Part shown: piece by piece, positions 24,916-33,610 of the stretch
How the letters are laid out: every line of letters begins with the position of its first letter
Position numbering within the stretch: the first letter of the stretch is position 1
Made by a program: the position numbers and the translations under genes
Notes under the pieces: model-generated
Databases searched by the model: none
The model's input: the letters and a program-made list of their open reading frames with translations, nothing else
What the model was told of the DNA's origin: nothing
Origin: Streptomyces fagopyri
GTDB taxonomy: Bacteria > Actinomycetota > Actinomycetes > Streptomycetales > Streptomycetaceae
Direction: 5' to 3'
NCBI RefSeq assembly: GCF_009498275.1
Contig: NZ_CP045643.1
Coordinates: forward strand, 4,030,001-4,094,000
DNA length: 64,000 bases

Positions 24916-25815
24916 TCAGCCGGCCGCGCCCCGCGTCTTCAGCAGGTCCTTGAAGTCGGCCGTGTCGCTCGCCGGCGGCGCCTGGCTGGAGACCTTCACC
25001 CCGTAGTCGCTGTAGTACGTGGTCGAGGACATCCTGCCGGTCGAGAGGTCGCCCTTGGAGACGGCCTTGACGAGCAGGTCGTCGCCGTCGACCCAGATGT
25101 CGACGTCCTCCGTCGTGAGGCCGGCCTGCGTGAACTGCTTCTTCAGGTCGGCGAGTTGGCCCGCGGAGAGGTGAGAGCTCCTGGCGGCGAGGTCCGAGGC
25201 GTCCACCGTGCCCGCGTAGTGCGTGGTCTGCTTGCCGCGGACCTTCTCCTCACCGACCTTCTTCACGTCACCGGAGGCCAGCAGGAGCTTCACCGACTGG
25301 TTCGGCGAGTTGTTCTGCATCTGGTCCTTCAGGAACGCTCCGGAGCCGCCCCCGAGCTGCGCCAGGTCGTCGTACGCGTACCTGATCCAGTGCTTGCCGC
25401 CGGCCTGCCGGGCGAAGGTCTCGCCCATCTTCGCGTAGTAGGCGTCGGACAGATAGCGGGCCTGCATGGACGTCGCGCCCACCTTGCGCATGGTCTCGGC
25501 CATCGTGCCGCCGGTGTAGGTGATCGTCATATTGCCGGTGAGGCCGTCGCTCCAGCCCATGACGCCGGCGGACTTCATGGACATCAGGGTGCCCATGGTC
25601 GTCGTCGACTCGATCCTGGCCGAGTCCGCGCCGTCGGTGGACTTCTCGGCGGACTGCAACGCCGCTACGGGGCTGAGACGGGTCGGGCTCTTGTGAGCGG
25701 CCTTGTCGTCCTTGCCGGATCCCCCCGACGAGCCCGGCGAGCAGGCGGCCACTGTCGTCAGCGCGCTCACCAGAGCGATCGCGAGGGTCACACGGCGCAC
25801 GGTCGTGCTCTTCAT
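24916..25815 (-). CDS. LppX/LprG-like lipoprotein (second paralogue)
   Basis: A 299-residue lipoprotein with a classical signal and lipobox (ALTTVAAC, Cys25). It shares the segment SGDVKKVGEEKVRGKQTTHYAGTVDASDL with the paralogue downstream, followed by DVDIWVDGDDLLVKAV. It is predicted to be anchored to the outer face of the membrane and to adopt the LppX-type half-barrel fold. A hairpin terminator lies on the rplA side, and about 110 bases separate it from the next paralogue, so it has its own transcription start. Role unknown. Confidence 0.8.
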   Translation of the reverse strand: MKSTTVRRVTLAIALVSALTTVAACSPGSSGGSGKDDKAAHKSPTRLSPVAALQSAEKSTDGADSARIESTTTMGTLMSMKSAGVMGWSDGLTGNMTITYTGGTMAETMRKVGATSMQARYLSDAYYAKMGETFARQAGGKHWIRYAYDDLAQLGGGSGAFLKDQMQNNSPNQSVKLLLASGDVKKVGEEKVRGKQTTHYAGTVDASDLAARSSHLSAGQLADLKKQFTQAGLTTEDVDIWVDGDDLLVKAVSKGDLSTGRMSSTTYYSDYGVKVSSQAPPASDTADFKDLLKTRGAAG

Positions 25816-25902
25816 CTGTCCCCACCCCTATGCGAATCCTGAGAGCTGCACGCTAGCGCAGCCCACTGACACCCGTATCGGAATATGTGTCCAGGAATGA
25901 GG

Positions 25903-25937
25903 ACGGGCCCCGCACCTCGAAAGGTTGCGGGGCCCGT
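25903..25937 (-). terminator. Terminator after rplA
   Basis: A stem of about 15 bp (ACGGGCCCCGC.ACCT arms with one bulged base) and a 4-base loop lies 45 bases after the rplA stop, insulating the lipoprotein genes. Confidence 0.75.
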
Positions 25938-25982
25938 ACCAAGAACGCGTACGCGACGCGGTCACCGGGGTGAGCGGAGGGC

Positions 25983-26708
25983 TCAGACGGCGGCCGGGTC
26001 CTCCTCGACGAGGAGGTTGCGGGTGCGGTTGGGGTCGACGGGGACGCCGGGGCCGACCGAAGAGCTGACGGCGGCCTTCTTGATGTAGCGACCCTTGGCG
26101 GCCGACGGCTTCAGACGGAGGATCTCGTCGAGGGCCGCACCGTAGTTCTCCACCAGCTGGGTGTCGTCGAAGGACACCTTGCCGATGATGAAGTGCAGGT
26201 TCGAGTGCTTGTCGACGCGGAACTCGATCTTGCCACCCTTGATCTCGGTGACAGCCTTGGCGACGTCCGGGGTCACGGTGCCGGTCTTGGGGTTCGGCAT
26301 GAGACCACGGGGACCGAGCACGCGGCCGAGGCGGCCGACCTTGCCCATGAGGTCCGGGGTGGCGACGACGGCGTCGAAGTCCAGACGGCCCTTCGCGACC
26401 TCGTCGATCAGTTCGTCGGAGCCGACGATGTCGGCGCCCGCGGCCTCCGCGGCCGCAGCACGGTCACCGGTCGCGAAGACCAGGACCCGGGCAGTCTTGC
26501 CGGTGCCGTGCGGCAGGTTCACGGTGCCACGGACCATCTGGTCGGCCTTGCGCGGGTCGACACCCAGGCGGAAGGCGACCTCGACGGTGCCGTCGTACTT
26601 GCTCGTGGAGGTCTCCTTGGCGAGACGGACGGCCTCGAGCGGGGCGTAGAGCTTCTCCCGGTCGATCTTGGCGTCCGCAGCGCGGAGAGACTTGCTGCGC
26701 TTGCTCAC
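25983..26708 (-). CDS. rplA: 50S ribosomal protein L1
   Basis: A 241-residue L1 stalk protein. It contains the conserved [21 protein letters not shown] segment near residue 130 and the N-terminal [11 protein letters not shown] start. Normal length. It follows rplK by about 105 bases on the same strand, and the two form the usual L11 operon, ended by a strong hairpin. Confidence 0.97.
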   Translation of the reverse strand: MSKRSKSLRAADAKIDREKLYAPLEAVRLAKETSTSKYDGTVEVAFRLGVDPRKADQMVRGTVNLPHGTGKTARVLVFATGDRAAAAEAAGADIVGSDELIDEVAKGRLDFDAVVATPDLMGKVGRLGRVLGPRGLMPNPKTGTVTPDVAKAVTEIKGGKIEFRVDKHSNLHFIIGKVSFDDTQLVENYGAALDEILRLKPSAAKGRYIKKAAVSSSVGPGVPVDPNRTRNLLVEEDPAAV

Positions 26709-26813
26709 TACTGCTCCTGATGTGTTCTGAGGAGTCGTGGTACGGGCCGAGCAGGCCCTGCCACGGTCGTTCTCGATGTGCGGCTCGCGCCGCGCGGCCT
26801 ACGAAGGTGGGCG

Positions 26814-27248
26814 TCAGCCCTCGACCGTGATGCCCATGGAACGGGCGGTGCCGGCGATGATCTTCGACGCGGCGTCCAGGTCGTTCGCGTTCAGGTCGGG
26901 AAGCTTGGTCGTGGCGATCTCACGGACCTGCGCCTGGGTGATCTTGGCGACCTTGGTCTTGTGCGGCTCGCCCGAGCCCTTCTCGACACCGGCGGCCTTG
27001 AGGATCATCTTGGCGGCCGGCGGAGTCTTGGTGATGAAGGTGAAGGAACGGTCTTCGTAGACCGTGATCTCCACCGGGATCACCCAGCCACGCTGCGACT
27101 CGGTCGCGGCGTTGTAGGCCTTGCAGAACTCCATGATGTTGACGCCGTGCTGACCGAGCGCGGGGCCGACCGGCGGGGCCGGGTTCGCCGCACCGGCGTT
27201 GATCTGGAGCTTGATGAGCCCCGTGACCTTCTTCTTCTTGGGAGGCAT
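26814..27248 (-). CDS. rplK: 50S ribosomal protein L11
   Basis: A 144-residue protein with the proline-rich N-terminal domain ([29 protein letters not shown]) that forms the thiostrepton/GTPase-centre site with 23S rRNA, and the RNA-binding C-terminal domain. Full length. It begins the rplK-rplA unit downstream of the nusG terminator. A weak TTGGCC/TATCGT pair around 27320-27345 may be its promoter. Confidence 0.97.
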
Positions 27249-27355
27249 GTGCTCTCTCCGGGTCCTAGTGAGAGTTTTCAGCTTCCGTCCGGTTCATCCG
27301 GATGGAGGCATACCGCACAACGATAACGGGTATCCATGCGGGGCCAAAAACCGAG

Positions 27356-27390
27356 CAGGTCAGACGGGCTGCGTGAGCCCGTCTGACCTG
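27356..27390 (-). terminator. Intrinsic terminator after nusG
   Basis: A perfect 15-bp stem (CAGGTCAGACGGGCT arms) with a 5-base loop is followed on the minus strand within a few bases by TTTTT. It is one of the few terminators here with a clear U-tract and sits about 27 bases after the nusG stop. Confidence 0.85.
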
Positions 27391-27416
27391 TTCGGAAGAC
27401 GTACGTCCAGAAGCCG

Positions 27417-28286
27417 CTAGTTCTTCTGGATCTGGTCGAAGGAAAGCTCGACCGGGGTCTCGCGGCCGAAGATCTCGACGAGGCCCTTGACCTTCTTCGA
27501 GTCGGCGTTGATCTCGTTGATGGTCGCCTGCAGCGTGGCGAACGGACCGTCGGTGACGGTGACCGAGTCGCCGACCTCGAAGTCCAGCACCTGGACCTCG
27601 AGCTTGCGCTGCGGAGCGGGCTTGCCCTCGGCCTCGGCGGCCTCACGCGCGGCCTTCTCCTCGGCCTCCGGAGCGAGCATCTTGACGATCTCGTCCAGGG
27701 TCAGCGGGTACGGGTCGTAGGCGTTGCCCACGAAGCCGGTCACGCCTGGAGTGTTGCGGACGACGCCCCAGGACTCGTTCGTCAGATCCATGCGCACCAG
27801 CACGTAGCCGGGGAGCTTGTTCTGGCGAACGGTCTTGCGCTCGCCGTTCTTGATCTGCGCGACCTCTTCCTGCGGCACCTCGGCCTGGAAGATGAAGTCC
27901 TCGACGTTCAGCGAGACGGCACGCTGTTCGAGGTTGGTCTTCACGCGGTTCTCGTAACCGGCGTAGGTGTGGATGACGTACCACTCGCCGGGGAGGGTGC
28001 GGAGCTCCTCACGGAGGGCCTGCACGGGGTCGACGGGCTCGGCCGGCTCGGCCTCCGCCTCATCGGCGTCCTCGTCCTCGGCGAGAGCGTCCTCGGGGAC
28101 GTCCTCGTCCTCGACGTCCTCACCGGACTCGTCCTCGACGTGCAGGGCCGTTTCCTCGGCGGGCTCGCCGGCGGCGGCATCGGCAGCCTCGAACTCGTCC
28201 ACGACGTCCGCTCCCTCGACGATGTCGAGCTCGTCGTCAACGGACTCGACCGACTCGCTGGCGTCGTTCAGGTTCGGGTCAGACAC
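27417..28286 (-). CDS. nusG: Transcription elongation/antitermination factor NusG
   Basis: A 289-residue NusG with an acidic N-terminal extension of about 100 residues (Glu/Asp/Ala-rich, from [19 protein letters not shown]) before the NGN domain, which starts near [18 protein letters not shown] (about residue 103). The C-terminal KOW domain includes [13 protein letters not shown]. The extension is typical of Streptomyces and roughly doubles the E. coli size. It follows secE with a gap of about 80 bases and ends at a U-tract terminator. Confidence 0.96.
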   Translation of the reverse strand: MSDPNLNDASESVESVDDELDIVEGADVVDEFEAADAAAGEPAEETALHVEDESGEDVEDEDVPEDALAEDEDADEAEAEPAEPVDPVQALREELRTLPGEWYVIHTYAGYENRVKTNLEQRAVSLNVEDFIFQAEVPQEEVAQIKNGERKTVRQNKLPGYVLVRMDLTNESWGVVRNTPGVTGFVGNAYDPYPLTLDEIVKMLAPEAEEKAAREAAEAEGKPAPQRKLEVQVLDFEVGDSVTVTDGPFATLQATINEINADSKKVKGLVEIFGRETPVELSFDQIQKN

Positions 28287-28363
28287 GGTGGCTGCTTCTT
28301 CCTGGATACATGGGGGTGGAACGCGCGAAAGGGGCGCCGGTGACGGCGCCCTTCGCTCTCGGC

Positions 28364-28645
28364 TCAGCCGAAGACGTACTTGGCGGCGTGGTTGAGCCCG
28401 TAGTCAATCACGGTCACCAGGCCGATCATGATGACGACGAAAACGATCACCACTGTGGTGTACGTCGTCAGCTGATTGCGAGTCGGCCAGACGACCTTGC
28501 GGAGCTCCGCGACGATCTGGCGATAGAAGGTGGCGAGGCGCTTCAGCGGGCCCTTCTTGGCACGCTTACCACCCTTGCGAGCCTTCTTCTTGGACTCAGG
28601 CGCCTCGGCATCAGGCATGTCGATGGAGCCCACGGCGTCCGTCAC
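28364..28645 (-). CDS. secE: Protein translocase subunit SecE
   Basis: A 93-residue protein with a basic N-terminal part ([15 protein letters not shown]), an amphipathic helix ([28 protein letters not shown]) and one transmembrane helix near residues 61-82. It is the single-helix form usual in actinobacteria. It is co-transcribed with nusG and lies just downstream of tRNA-Trp. Confidence 0.96.
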   Translation of the reverse strand: MTDAVGSIDMPDAEAPESKKKARKGGKRAKKGPLKRLATFYRQIVAELRKVVWPTRNQLTTYTTVVIVFVVIMIGLVTVIDYGLNHAAKYVFG

Positions 28646-28754
28646 TCGTCCTCACCTGATTCCGGGTCGTGGCCGCGTCGCGCCCGGTTGAGCCGCACGG
28701 CGGTGCATTGCAGTACGTACATGCGTGCACACATCCTGGCGAAGGAGTGTGTAG

Positions 28755-28827
28755 CAGGGCCGGAGGGACTTGAACCCCCAACCGCTGGTTTTGGAGACCA
28801 GTGCTCTACCAATTGAGCTACGACCCT
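28755..28827 (-). tRNA. tRNA-Trp (CCA)
   Basis: A 73-base cloverleaf: acceptor AGGGTCG/CGGCCCT, anticodon stem CTGGT/ACCAG with loop CTCCAAA, and T-loop GTTCAAGTC. The anticodon CCA reads UGG. CCA is not encoded. It sits directly upstream of secE. Confidence 0.97.
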
Positions 28828-28911
28828 TTGGTTTTCCCCCAACGTACCGCATCCGACCGAGTGCTCGCTGTGCGCACGGTGGGTGCGGGCCGTGAAGGCC
28901 AACGAGGTGAG

Positions 28912-28940
28912 AGTGTACGTGGTCCGGGGCCGGTCGTCGA
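28912..28940 (-). promoter_or_regulatory. Possible promoter for tRNA-Trp/secE-nusG
   Basis: On the minus strand, TCGACG (28935-28940) and TACACT (28912-28917) lie 17 bases apart, about 85 bases before the tRNA. The -10 is good, the -35 moderate. Confidence 0.4.
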
Positions 28941-29076
28941 ACAGAAAGTGTCCGTACGGGCTTTGTCCGTCGGAGATCGACTGCCGGGCCGCGCGCGTCC
29001 GGACTGGTGTTCCCACGCTGTTCAGTCTGTGAAACCCGCGTGCCGGGGGCGTTTCCGGTCTGAAACGATGGGCCCC

Positions 29077-30303
29077 ATGAGCGCTGCAACCCCTCCCACC
29101 GAGCGCCGGGTCTCCGCCCGAGTCGGCGCGATCTCCGAGTCCGCCACTCTCGCCGTGGACGCCAAGGCCAAGGCCCTCAAGGCCGCCGGGCGGCCGGTGA
29201 TCGGCTTCGGCGCCGGTGAGCCCGACTTCCCGACCCCGGACTACATCGTCCAGGCCGCCATCGAGGCCTGCTCCAACCCGAAGTACCACCGCTACACGCC
29301 GGCCGGCGGCCTCCCCGAGCTGAAGGCCGCCATCGCCGCCAAGACCCTGCGCGACTCCGGCTACGAGGTGGAGGCCGCCCAGGTCCTGGTGACCAACGGC
29401 GGCAAGCAGGCCATCTACGAGGCCTTCGCCGCCATCCTCGACCCGGGCGACGAGGTCATCGTCCCGGCTCCCTACTGGACGACCTACCCGGAGTCCATCC
29501 GTCTCGCCGGCGGTGTCCCGGTCGAGGTGGTCGCCGACGAGACCACCGGCTACCGCGTGTCGGTCGAGCAGCTGGAGGCCGCCCGCACCGAGCACACCAA
29601 GGTGCTGCTCTTCGTGTCCCCGTCCAACCCGACGGGCGCGGTCTACACCCGCGAGCAGATCGAGGAGATCGGCCGCTGGGCCGCCGGCAAGGGCCTCTGG
29701 GTCCTGACCGACGAGATCTACGAGCACCTGGTCTACGGCGACGCCGAGTTCCACTCCCTGCCCGTGGTGGTGCCCGAGCTCGCCGACAAGTGCATCGTCG
29801 TCAACGGCGTGGCGAAGACGTACGCCATGACCGGCTGGCGCGTGGGCTGGGTCATCGGCCCCAAGGACGTCATCAAGGCCGCGACCAACCTCCAGTCGCA
29901 CGCCACCTCGAACGTGTCCAACGTGGCCCAGGTCGCCGCCCTGGCCGCCGTCTCCGGCGACCTGACGGCCGTGGCCGAGATGCGCGAGGCCTTCGACCGC
30001 CGCCGCAAGACCATCGTGCGGATGCTCAACGAGATCGAGGGCGTCCTGTGCCCCGAGCCCGAGGGCGCCTTCTACGCGTACCCCTCGGTCAAGGCCGTGC
30101 TCGGCAAGGAGATCCGCGGCAGGCGCCCCCGGGACACGGTGGAGCTCGCCGCGCTCATCCTGGAGGAGGCCGAGGTCGCGGTCGTCCCGGGCGAGGCCTT
30201 CGGCACGCCGGGGTATCTGCGGCTGTCGTACGCCCTGGGTGACGAGGACCTCGTCGAGGGCGTCAGCCGGATCCAGAAGCTGCTGGCCGAGGCGCAGGAC
30301 TGA
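29077..30303 (+). CDS. aspC: Pyridoxal-phosphate aminotransferase, aspartate type (class I)
   Basis: A 408-residue fold-type I enzyme transferring amino groups between aspartate and 2-oxoglutarate. It shows [14 protein letters not shown] near residue 42, the cofactor-binding [10 protein letters not shown], the DEIYEHLVY segment and the Schiff-base lysine in [16 protein letters not shown] (Lys near 247). ATG 29077 gives the common N-terminus [18 protein letters not shown]. An ATG three codons upstream is possible, and no strong ribosome-binding site is seen. It is divergent from tRNA-Trp/secE and followed by a terminator. Substrate range cannot be fixed from sequence. Confidence 0.92.
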   Translation: MSAATPPTERRVSARVGAISESATLAVDAKAKALKAAGRPVIGFGAGEPDFPTPDYIVQAAIEACSNPKYHRYTPAGGLPELKAAIAAKTLRDSGYEVEAAQVLVTNGGKQAIYEAFAAILDPGDEVIVPAPYWTTYPESIRLAGGVPVEVVADETTGYRVSVEQLEAARTEHTKVLLFVSPSNPTGAVYTREQIEEIGRWAAGKGLWVLTDEIYEHLVYGDAEFHSLPVVVPELADKCIVVNGVAKTYAMTGWRVGWVIGPKDVIKAATNLQSHATSNVSNVAQVAALAAVSGDLTAVAEMREAFDRRRKTIVRMLNEIEGVLCPEPEGAFYAYPSVKAVLGKEIRGRRPRDTVELAALILEEAEVAVVPGEAFGTPGYLRLSYALGDEDLVEGVSRIQKLLAEAQD

Positions 30304-30430
30304 CCTCCCGGACGCTCTCGCGCGTCCTCGGGGACGCCGAGCGCGTCGCGGCGGCCACCGCCGCTTCCAGGGATGTCACCGGCGTCGCCTGTTCCACTGG
30401 TTCCAGAGTTTTCGCGCTCCACGCGCGTGT

Positions 30431-30462
30431 GCGGGCCGTTTCCCCCCGGGGAGACGGCCCGC
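30431..30462 (+). terminator. Terminator after aminotransferase
   Basis: A 15-bp stem with one G-U pair (GCGGGCCGTTTCCCC arms) and a 2-base apex, followed by TTCTTC. It lies 130 bases after the stop and before the adenosine deaminase. Confidence 0.75.
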
Positions 30463-30535
30463 TTCTTCGTGCGAGCAAGACCACTAAAGGGGAAAGCGCT
30501 ACCGGGACGGCCCGGACGTGCGGCAGGATCCTGGA

Positions 30536-31576
30536 ATGGAGCGCGTACGTGATCTCTCTGAACTGCCGAAAGCCCATCTGCACCTGCACTTCACCGGTTC
30601 GATGCGGCCGACCACCCTGCTGGAACTGGCCGACAAGTACGGCGTCCGGTTGCCCGAAGCCCTGACCGACGCCCTGACCAGCGGCGAACCGCCGAAACTG
30701 CGGGCCACCGACGAGCGCGGCTGGTTCCGCTTCCAGCGGCTGTACGACGCGGCACGGTCCTGCCTCAGAGAGCCCGACGACATCCGGCGACTGGTGCGCG
30801 AGGCCGCGGAGGAGGACATCAGGGACGGCTCCGGGTGGCTGGAGATCCAGGTCGACCCGACGTCGTACGCGCCCCGCCTGGGCGGGCTCATCCCGGCGCT
30901 GGAGATCATCCTGGACGCGGTGGACTCCGCCGTGCGCGAGACCGGCATCGGGATGCGGGTCCTGGTGGCCGCGAACCGTATGAAGCACCCGCTGGACGCC
31001 CGCACACTGGCCCGGCTCGCGGTGCGCTACGCGGACCGGGGCGTCGTCGGCTTCGGGCTGTCGAACGACGAACGGCGCGGCATGGCGCGCGACTTCGACC
31101 GGGCCTTCGCGATCGCGCGCGAGGGCGGGCTGCTGTCCGCGCCGCACGGCGGCGAACTGACCGGCCCGGCCTCCGTCCGCGACTGTCTCGACGACCTGCA
31201 CGCCACCCGGGTCGGGCACGGAGTGCGGGCAGCCGAGGACCCGCGGCTGCTCAAGCGGCTCGCTGAGCGTGGGATCACCTGTGAGGTGTGCCCGGCGTCG
31301 AACGTGGCCCTGGGCGTGTACGAGAAGGCGGAGGACATCCCCCTGCGCACACTCTTCGAAGCCGGGGTCCCGATGGCGCTCGGCGCCGACGACCCGCTCC
31401 TGTTCGGCTCGCGGCTCGCCGCCCAGTACGAGCTGGCGCGCCACCACCACGGCTTCACGGACGCCGAGCTGGCCGAACTGGCCCGCCAGTCCGTACGGGG
31501 CTCGGCGGCCCCCCAGGACGTCAAGGGGAAGCTGCTGGCCGGGATCGACGACTGGCTGACCGCCCCGGGCGCCTGA
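30536..31576 (+). CDS. add: Adenosine deaminase
   Basis: A 346-residue metal-dependent hydrolase that converts adenosine to inosine in purine salvage. Zinc ligands are visible in HLHLHFTGS (residue 17 onward), and the catalytic region continues with APHGGELTG, TRVGHGVRA and ALGADDPLLFGS. ATG 30536 is chosen for an AGGA 7 bases upstream; GTG 30518 would add six residues. Its end overlaps the convergent gene by 56 bases. Confidence 0.92.
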   Translation: MERVRDLSELPKAHLHLHFTGSMRPTTLLELADKYGVRLPEALTDALTSGEPPKLRATDERGWFRFQRLYDAARSCLREPDDIRRLVREAAEEDIRDGSGWLEIQVDPTSYAPRLGGLIPALEIILDAVDSAVRETGIGMRVLVAANRMKHPLDARTLARLAVRYADRGVVGFGLSNDERRGMARDFDRAFAIAREGGLLSAPHGGELTGPASVRDCLDDLHATRVGHGVRAAEDPRLLKRLAERGITCEVCPASNVALGVYEKAEDIPLRTLFEAGVPMALGADDPLLFGSRLAAQYELARHHHGFTDAELAELARQSVRGSAAPQDVKGKLLAGIDDWLTAPGA

Positions 31577-32240
31577 AGTGGCCGTAGGGCGGATAGGCCT
31601 GGAAGCCGATGTCCAGCTCCGTGCGGTCGCCCCCGCGCGGCGACAGGTGCCGGGTGAGGGAAGCCACCAGGACGTCCTGCCCCTTGGCGGCCCGCTTTCC
31701 GAGCGGACCGAAACCGGCGGCGGTCTCCAGCCCCGTGGCGGCCGAGGCGAAGCTGTCACGGGCGCCGAGCAGGAAGAGCGTCCCCGCGTGCACGGCCGGG
31801 CTGATCCGGTCCCGGGCCTCCGGGCGGTCCCATCGCTGCTCCCAGCGCGCCTCCCAGGCGGCCGCGCGGGCCGCGACGCGCCGCTCGTCCGTGCGGACGG
31901 TGAGCGGGCTGCCCGTACGCAGCCGACGGCGCAGCTCCGGCCAGGCGGAGGCCCTCAGGCCGGGTGACCGGTGGGCGAGGACGAGGTCGACGGGCACTCC
32001 GGGCGCGTACTGCCGGGGAACGCTCCGCCGCAGCGGGACGTACACGATCGTGTGCGGGGAGAACGCGGCGAACGAGAACAGGGCGGCGAGCCGGGAGAGC
32101 CCGTCGTGGTCGCCCACCAGGTAGCCCCAGCCCTCGAACGGGTCACTGAGCGTGGTGTGCCGAAGGGCCGGCCGTGGCTGGACGATCCGGTGCGTGCGGG
32201 GGCCGACACGGGGTGCGTGCTCGGTCAACCTCAGTCGCAC
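31521..32240 (-). CDS. Conserved hypothetical protein, Arg-rich
   Basis: A 239-residue protein without a signal peptide or clear membrane helix. GTG 32240 is favoured by a GGAG 8 bases upstream; in-frame GTG codons at 32246 and 32249 are alternatives. Recognisable stretches are FEGWGYLVGDHDGLSRLAALFSFAAFSPHTIVYVPLRRSVP and LGKRAAKGQDVLVASLTRHLSPRGG, but I cannot name the family. It lies 155 bases downstream of murB on the same strand and its 3' end overlaps the adenosine deaminase gene. Function unknown. Confidence 0.7.
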   Translation of the reverse strand: MRLRLTEHAPRVGPRTHRIVQPRPALRHTTLSDPFEGWGYLVGDHDGLSRLAALFSFAAFSPHTIVYVPLRRSVPRQYAPGVPVDLVLAHRSPGLRASAWPELRRRLRTGSPLTVRTDERRVAARAAAWEARWEQRWDRPEARDRISPAVHAGTLFLLGARDSFASAATGLETAAGFGPLGKRAAKGQDVLVASLTRHLSPRGGDRTELDIGFQAYPPYGHFRRPGRSASRRSRPAASP

Positions 32241-32394
32241 GGACACCACTCCGGGAAGGTCATGCGGAAAGCCTCATGGCTTCAGGGTGACCGTCACGAG
32301 GGCTCGTCGGCAACGGAGATTCCGCCCGGTCCTCTCCGGGCTCGGCGCCCGCAGCCGCAGCCGCGGAGGCGCGTGCCTCTGGAAGCGTGCGTCT

Positions 32395-33450
32395 CTAGAG
32401 GCGCACGCCGACCGTCACCGGTTCGTTGACCAGGGTGATCCCGAAGGCGTCACGCACCCCGGTGACGACCTCCCGAGCCAGCGCGAGGAGGTCCTCGGTG
32501 GTGGCCCGGCCGCGGTTGGTGAGAGCCAGCGTGTGCTTGGTGGAGATCCGCGCGGGCCCGGAGCCGTACCCCTTGGTGAACCCGGACTTGTCGATCAGCC
32601 AGGCCGCGGACGTCTTGGTGTGTCCTTCGCCCGCCGGATAGGCGGGCGGCACGACGTCGGAGCCGAGCCGCCGCGCCACGCGCGCGTGGAACGCGGCGAA
32701 CTCCTCGTCCGTGAGGATCGGGTTGGTGAAGAACGAGCCTGCGGACCAGGTGTCGTGGTCCTCGGGGTCGAGCACCATGCCCTTGCCGGAGCGCAGCTTC
32801 AGGACGGTCTCGCGGGCGGCGGCGAGGGGTACACGGTCCCCGGCCTCCACGCCCAGCGCGCGGGCCGTCTCGGCGTACTTGACCGGCGCCGACAGCCCCC
32901 CCGCGTCCTCCAGCTCGAAACGGACGCGCAGCACGACATGACGTTCGGGGTCGGACTTGAAGCGGCTGTGGCGGTAGGAGAAGGCACAGTCGGTGTTGGT
33001 GAGCGTGACCGTCTCGCGCGTCTTCCGGTCGTACGCGACCACTTCGGTGATGGTCGACGACACTTCCTGGCCGTACGCGCCCACGTTCTGGATCGGGGTC
33101 GCGCCCGCGGAACCCGGGATGCCGGCGAGGCACTCGATGCCCGCGAGTCCCGCCTCGACGGTGCGGGCGACCGCGTCGCTCCACACCTCTCCCGCGGCGA
33201 GCTCCAGCCTCGTCCCGTCGAGCGCGAATCCGCTCGTCGCGATGCGCAGGGCCGTTCCGGCGAAGCCCTTGTCGCCGATGACCAGGTTCGATCCGCCGCC
33301 GATCAGCAGCAGTGGGGTACCGGTGTCGTCGGCCTCGCGGACGGCGGCGATCACCTCGGCGTCGGTCGTGGCGGTGATCAGCCGGGTCGCGGGCCCACCG
33401 AGCCGGAAGGTGGTCAACGGGGCGAGCGGGGCGTCGTGGAGTTCCTGCAC
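32395..33450 (-). CDS. murB: UDP-N-acetylenolpyruvoylglucosamine reductase (type I MurB)
   Basis: A 351-residue flavoprotein that makes UDP-N-acetylmuramate for peptidoglycan. FAD-binding LIGGGSNLVIGD is near residue 49, GIPGSAGATPIQNVGAYGQE near 113, and the catalytic Ser lies in WSAGSFFTNP. GTG 33450 gives the standard start VQELHDAPLAPLTTFRLGG; the open frame further upstream is not supported. The adjacent minus-strand MFS gene is separated from it by a hairpin. Confidence 0.95.
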   Translation of the reverse strand: MQELHDAPLAPLTTFRLGGPATRLITATTDAEVIAAVREADDTGTPLLLIGGGSNLVIGDKGFAGTALRIATSGFALDGTRLELAAGEVWSDAVARTVEAGLAGIECLAGIPGSAGATPIQNVGAYGQEVSSTITEVVAYDRKTRETVTLTNTDCAFSYRHSRFKSDPERHVVLRVRFELEDAGGLSAPVKYAETARALGVEAGDRVPLAAARETVLKLRSGKGMVLDPEDHDTWSAGSFFTNPILTDEEFAAFHARVARRLGSDVVPPAYPAGEGHTKTSAAWLIDKSGFTKGYGSGPARISTKHTLALTNRGRATTEDLLALAREVVTGVRDAFGITLVNEPVTVGVRL

Positions 33451-33551
33451 GGGCCCAAGACTACGAGAAGGCCCGGGGCTCCCGGCCCGCGGTACCGCGG
33501 GTGACTGCCCCCTCGCTGCTGGCGGTCGGCGGCCGGCGGCCGGCGGCGTGC

Positions 33552-33582
33552 GAACGGCCCCGCCGCGGTGGCGGGGCCGTTC
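33552..33582 (-). terminator. Terminator after MFS transporter
   Basis: A perfect 13-bp stem (GAACGGCCCCGCC arms) with a 5-base loop, about 30 bases past the MFS stop and before murB. Confidence 0.8.
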
Positions 33583-33610
33583 CGTGTCGTACGGGAGGCG
33601 GTCAGGCGGC

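Noticed and set aside
28642..29901. 419-codon minus-strand frame opposite the aminotransferase
   Set aside because: It runs through tRNA-Trp and is the complement of a well-supported aminotransferase.
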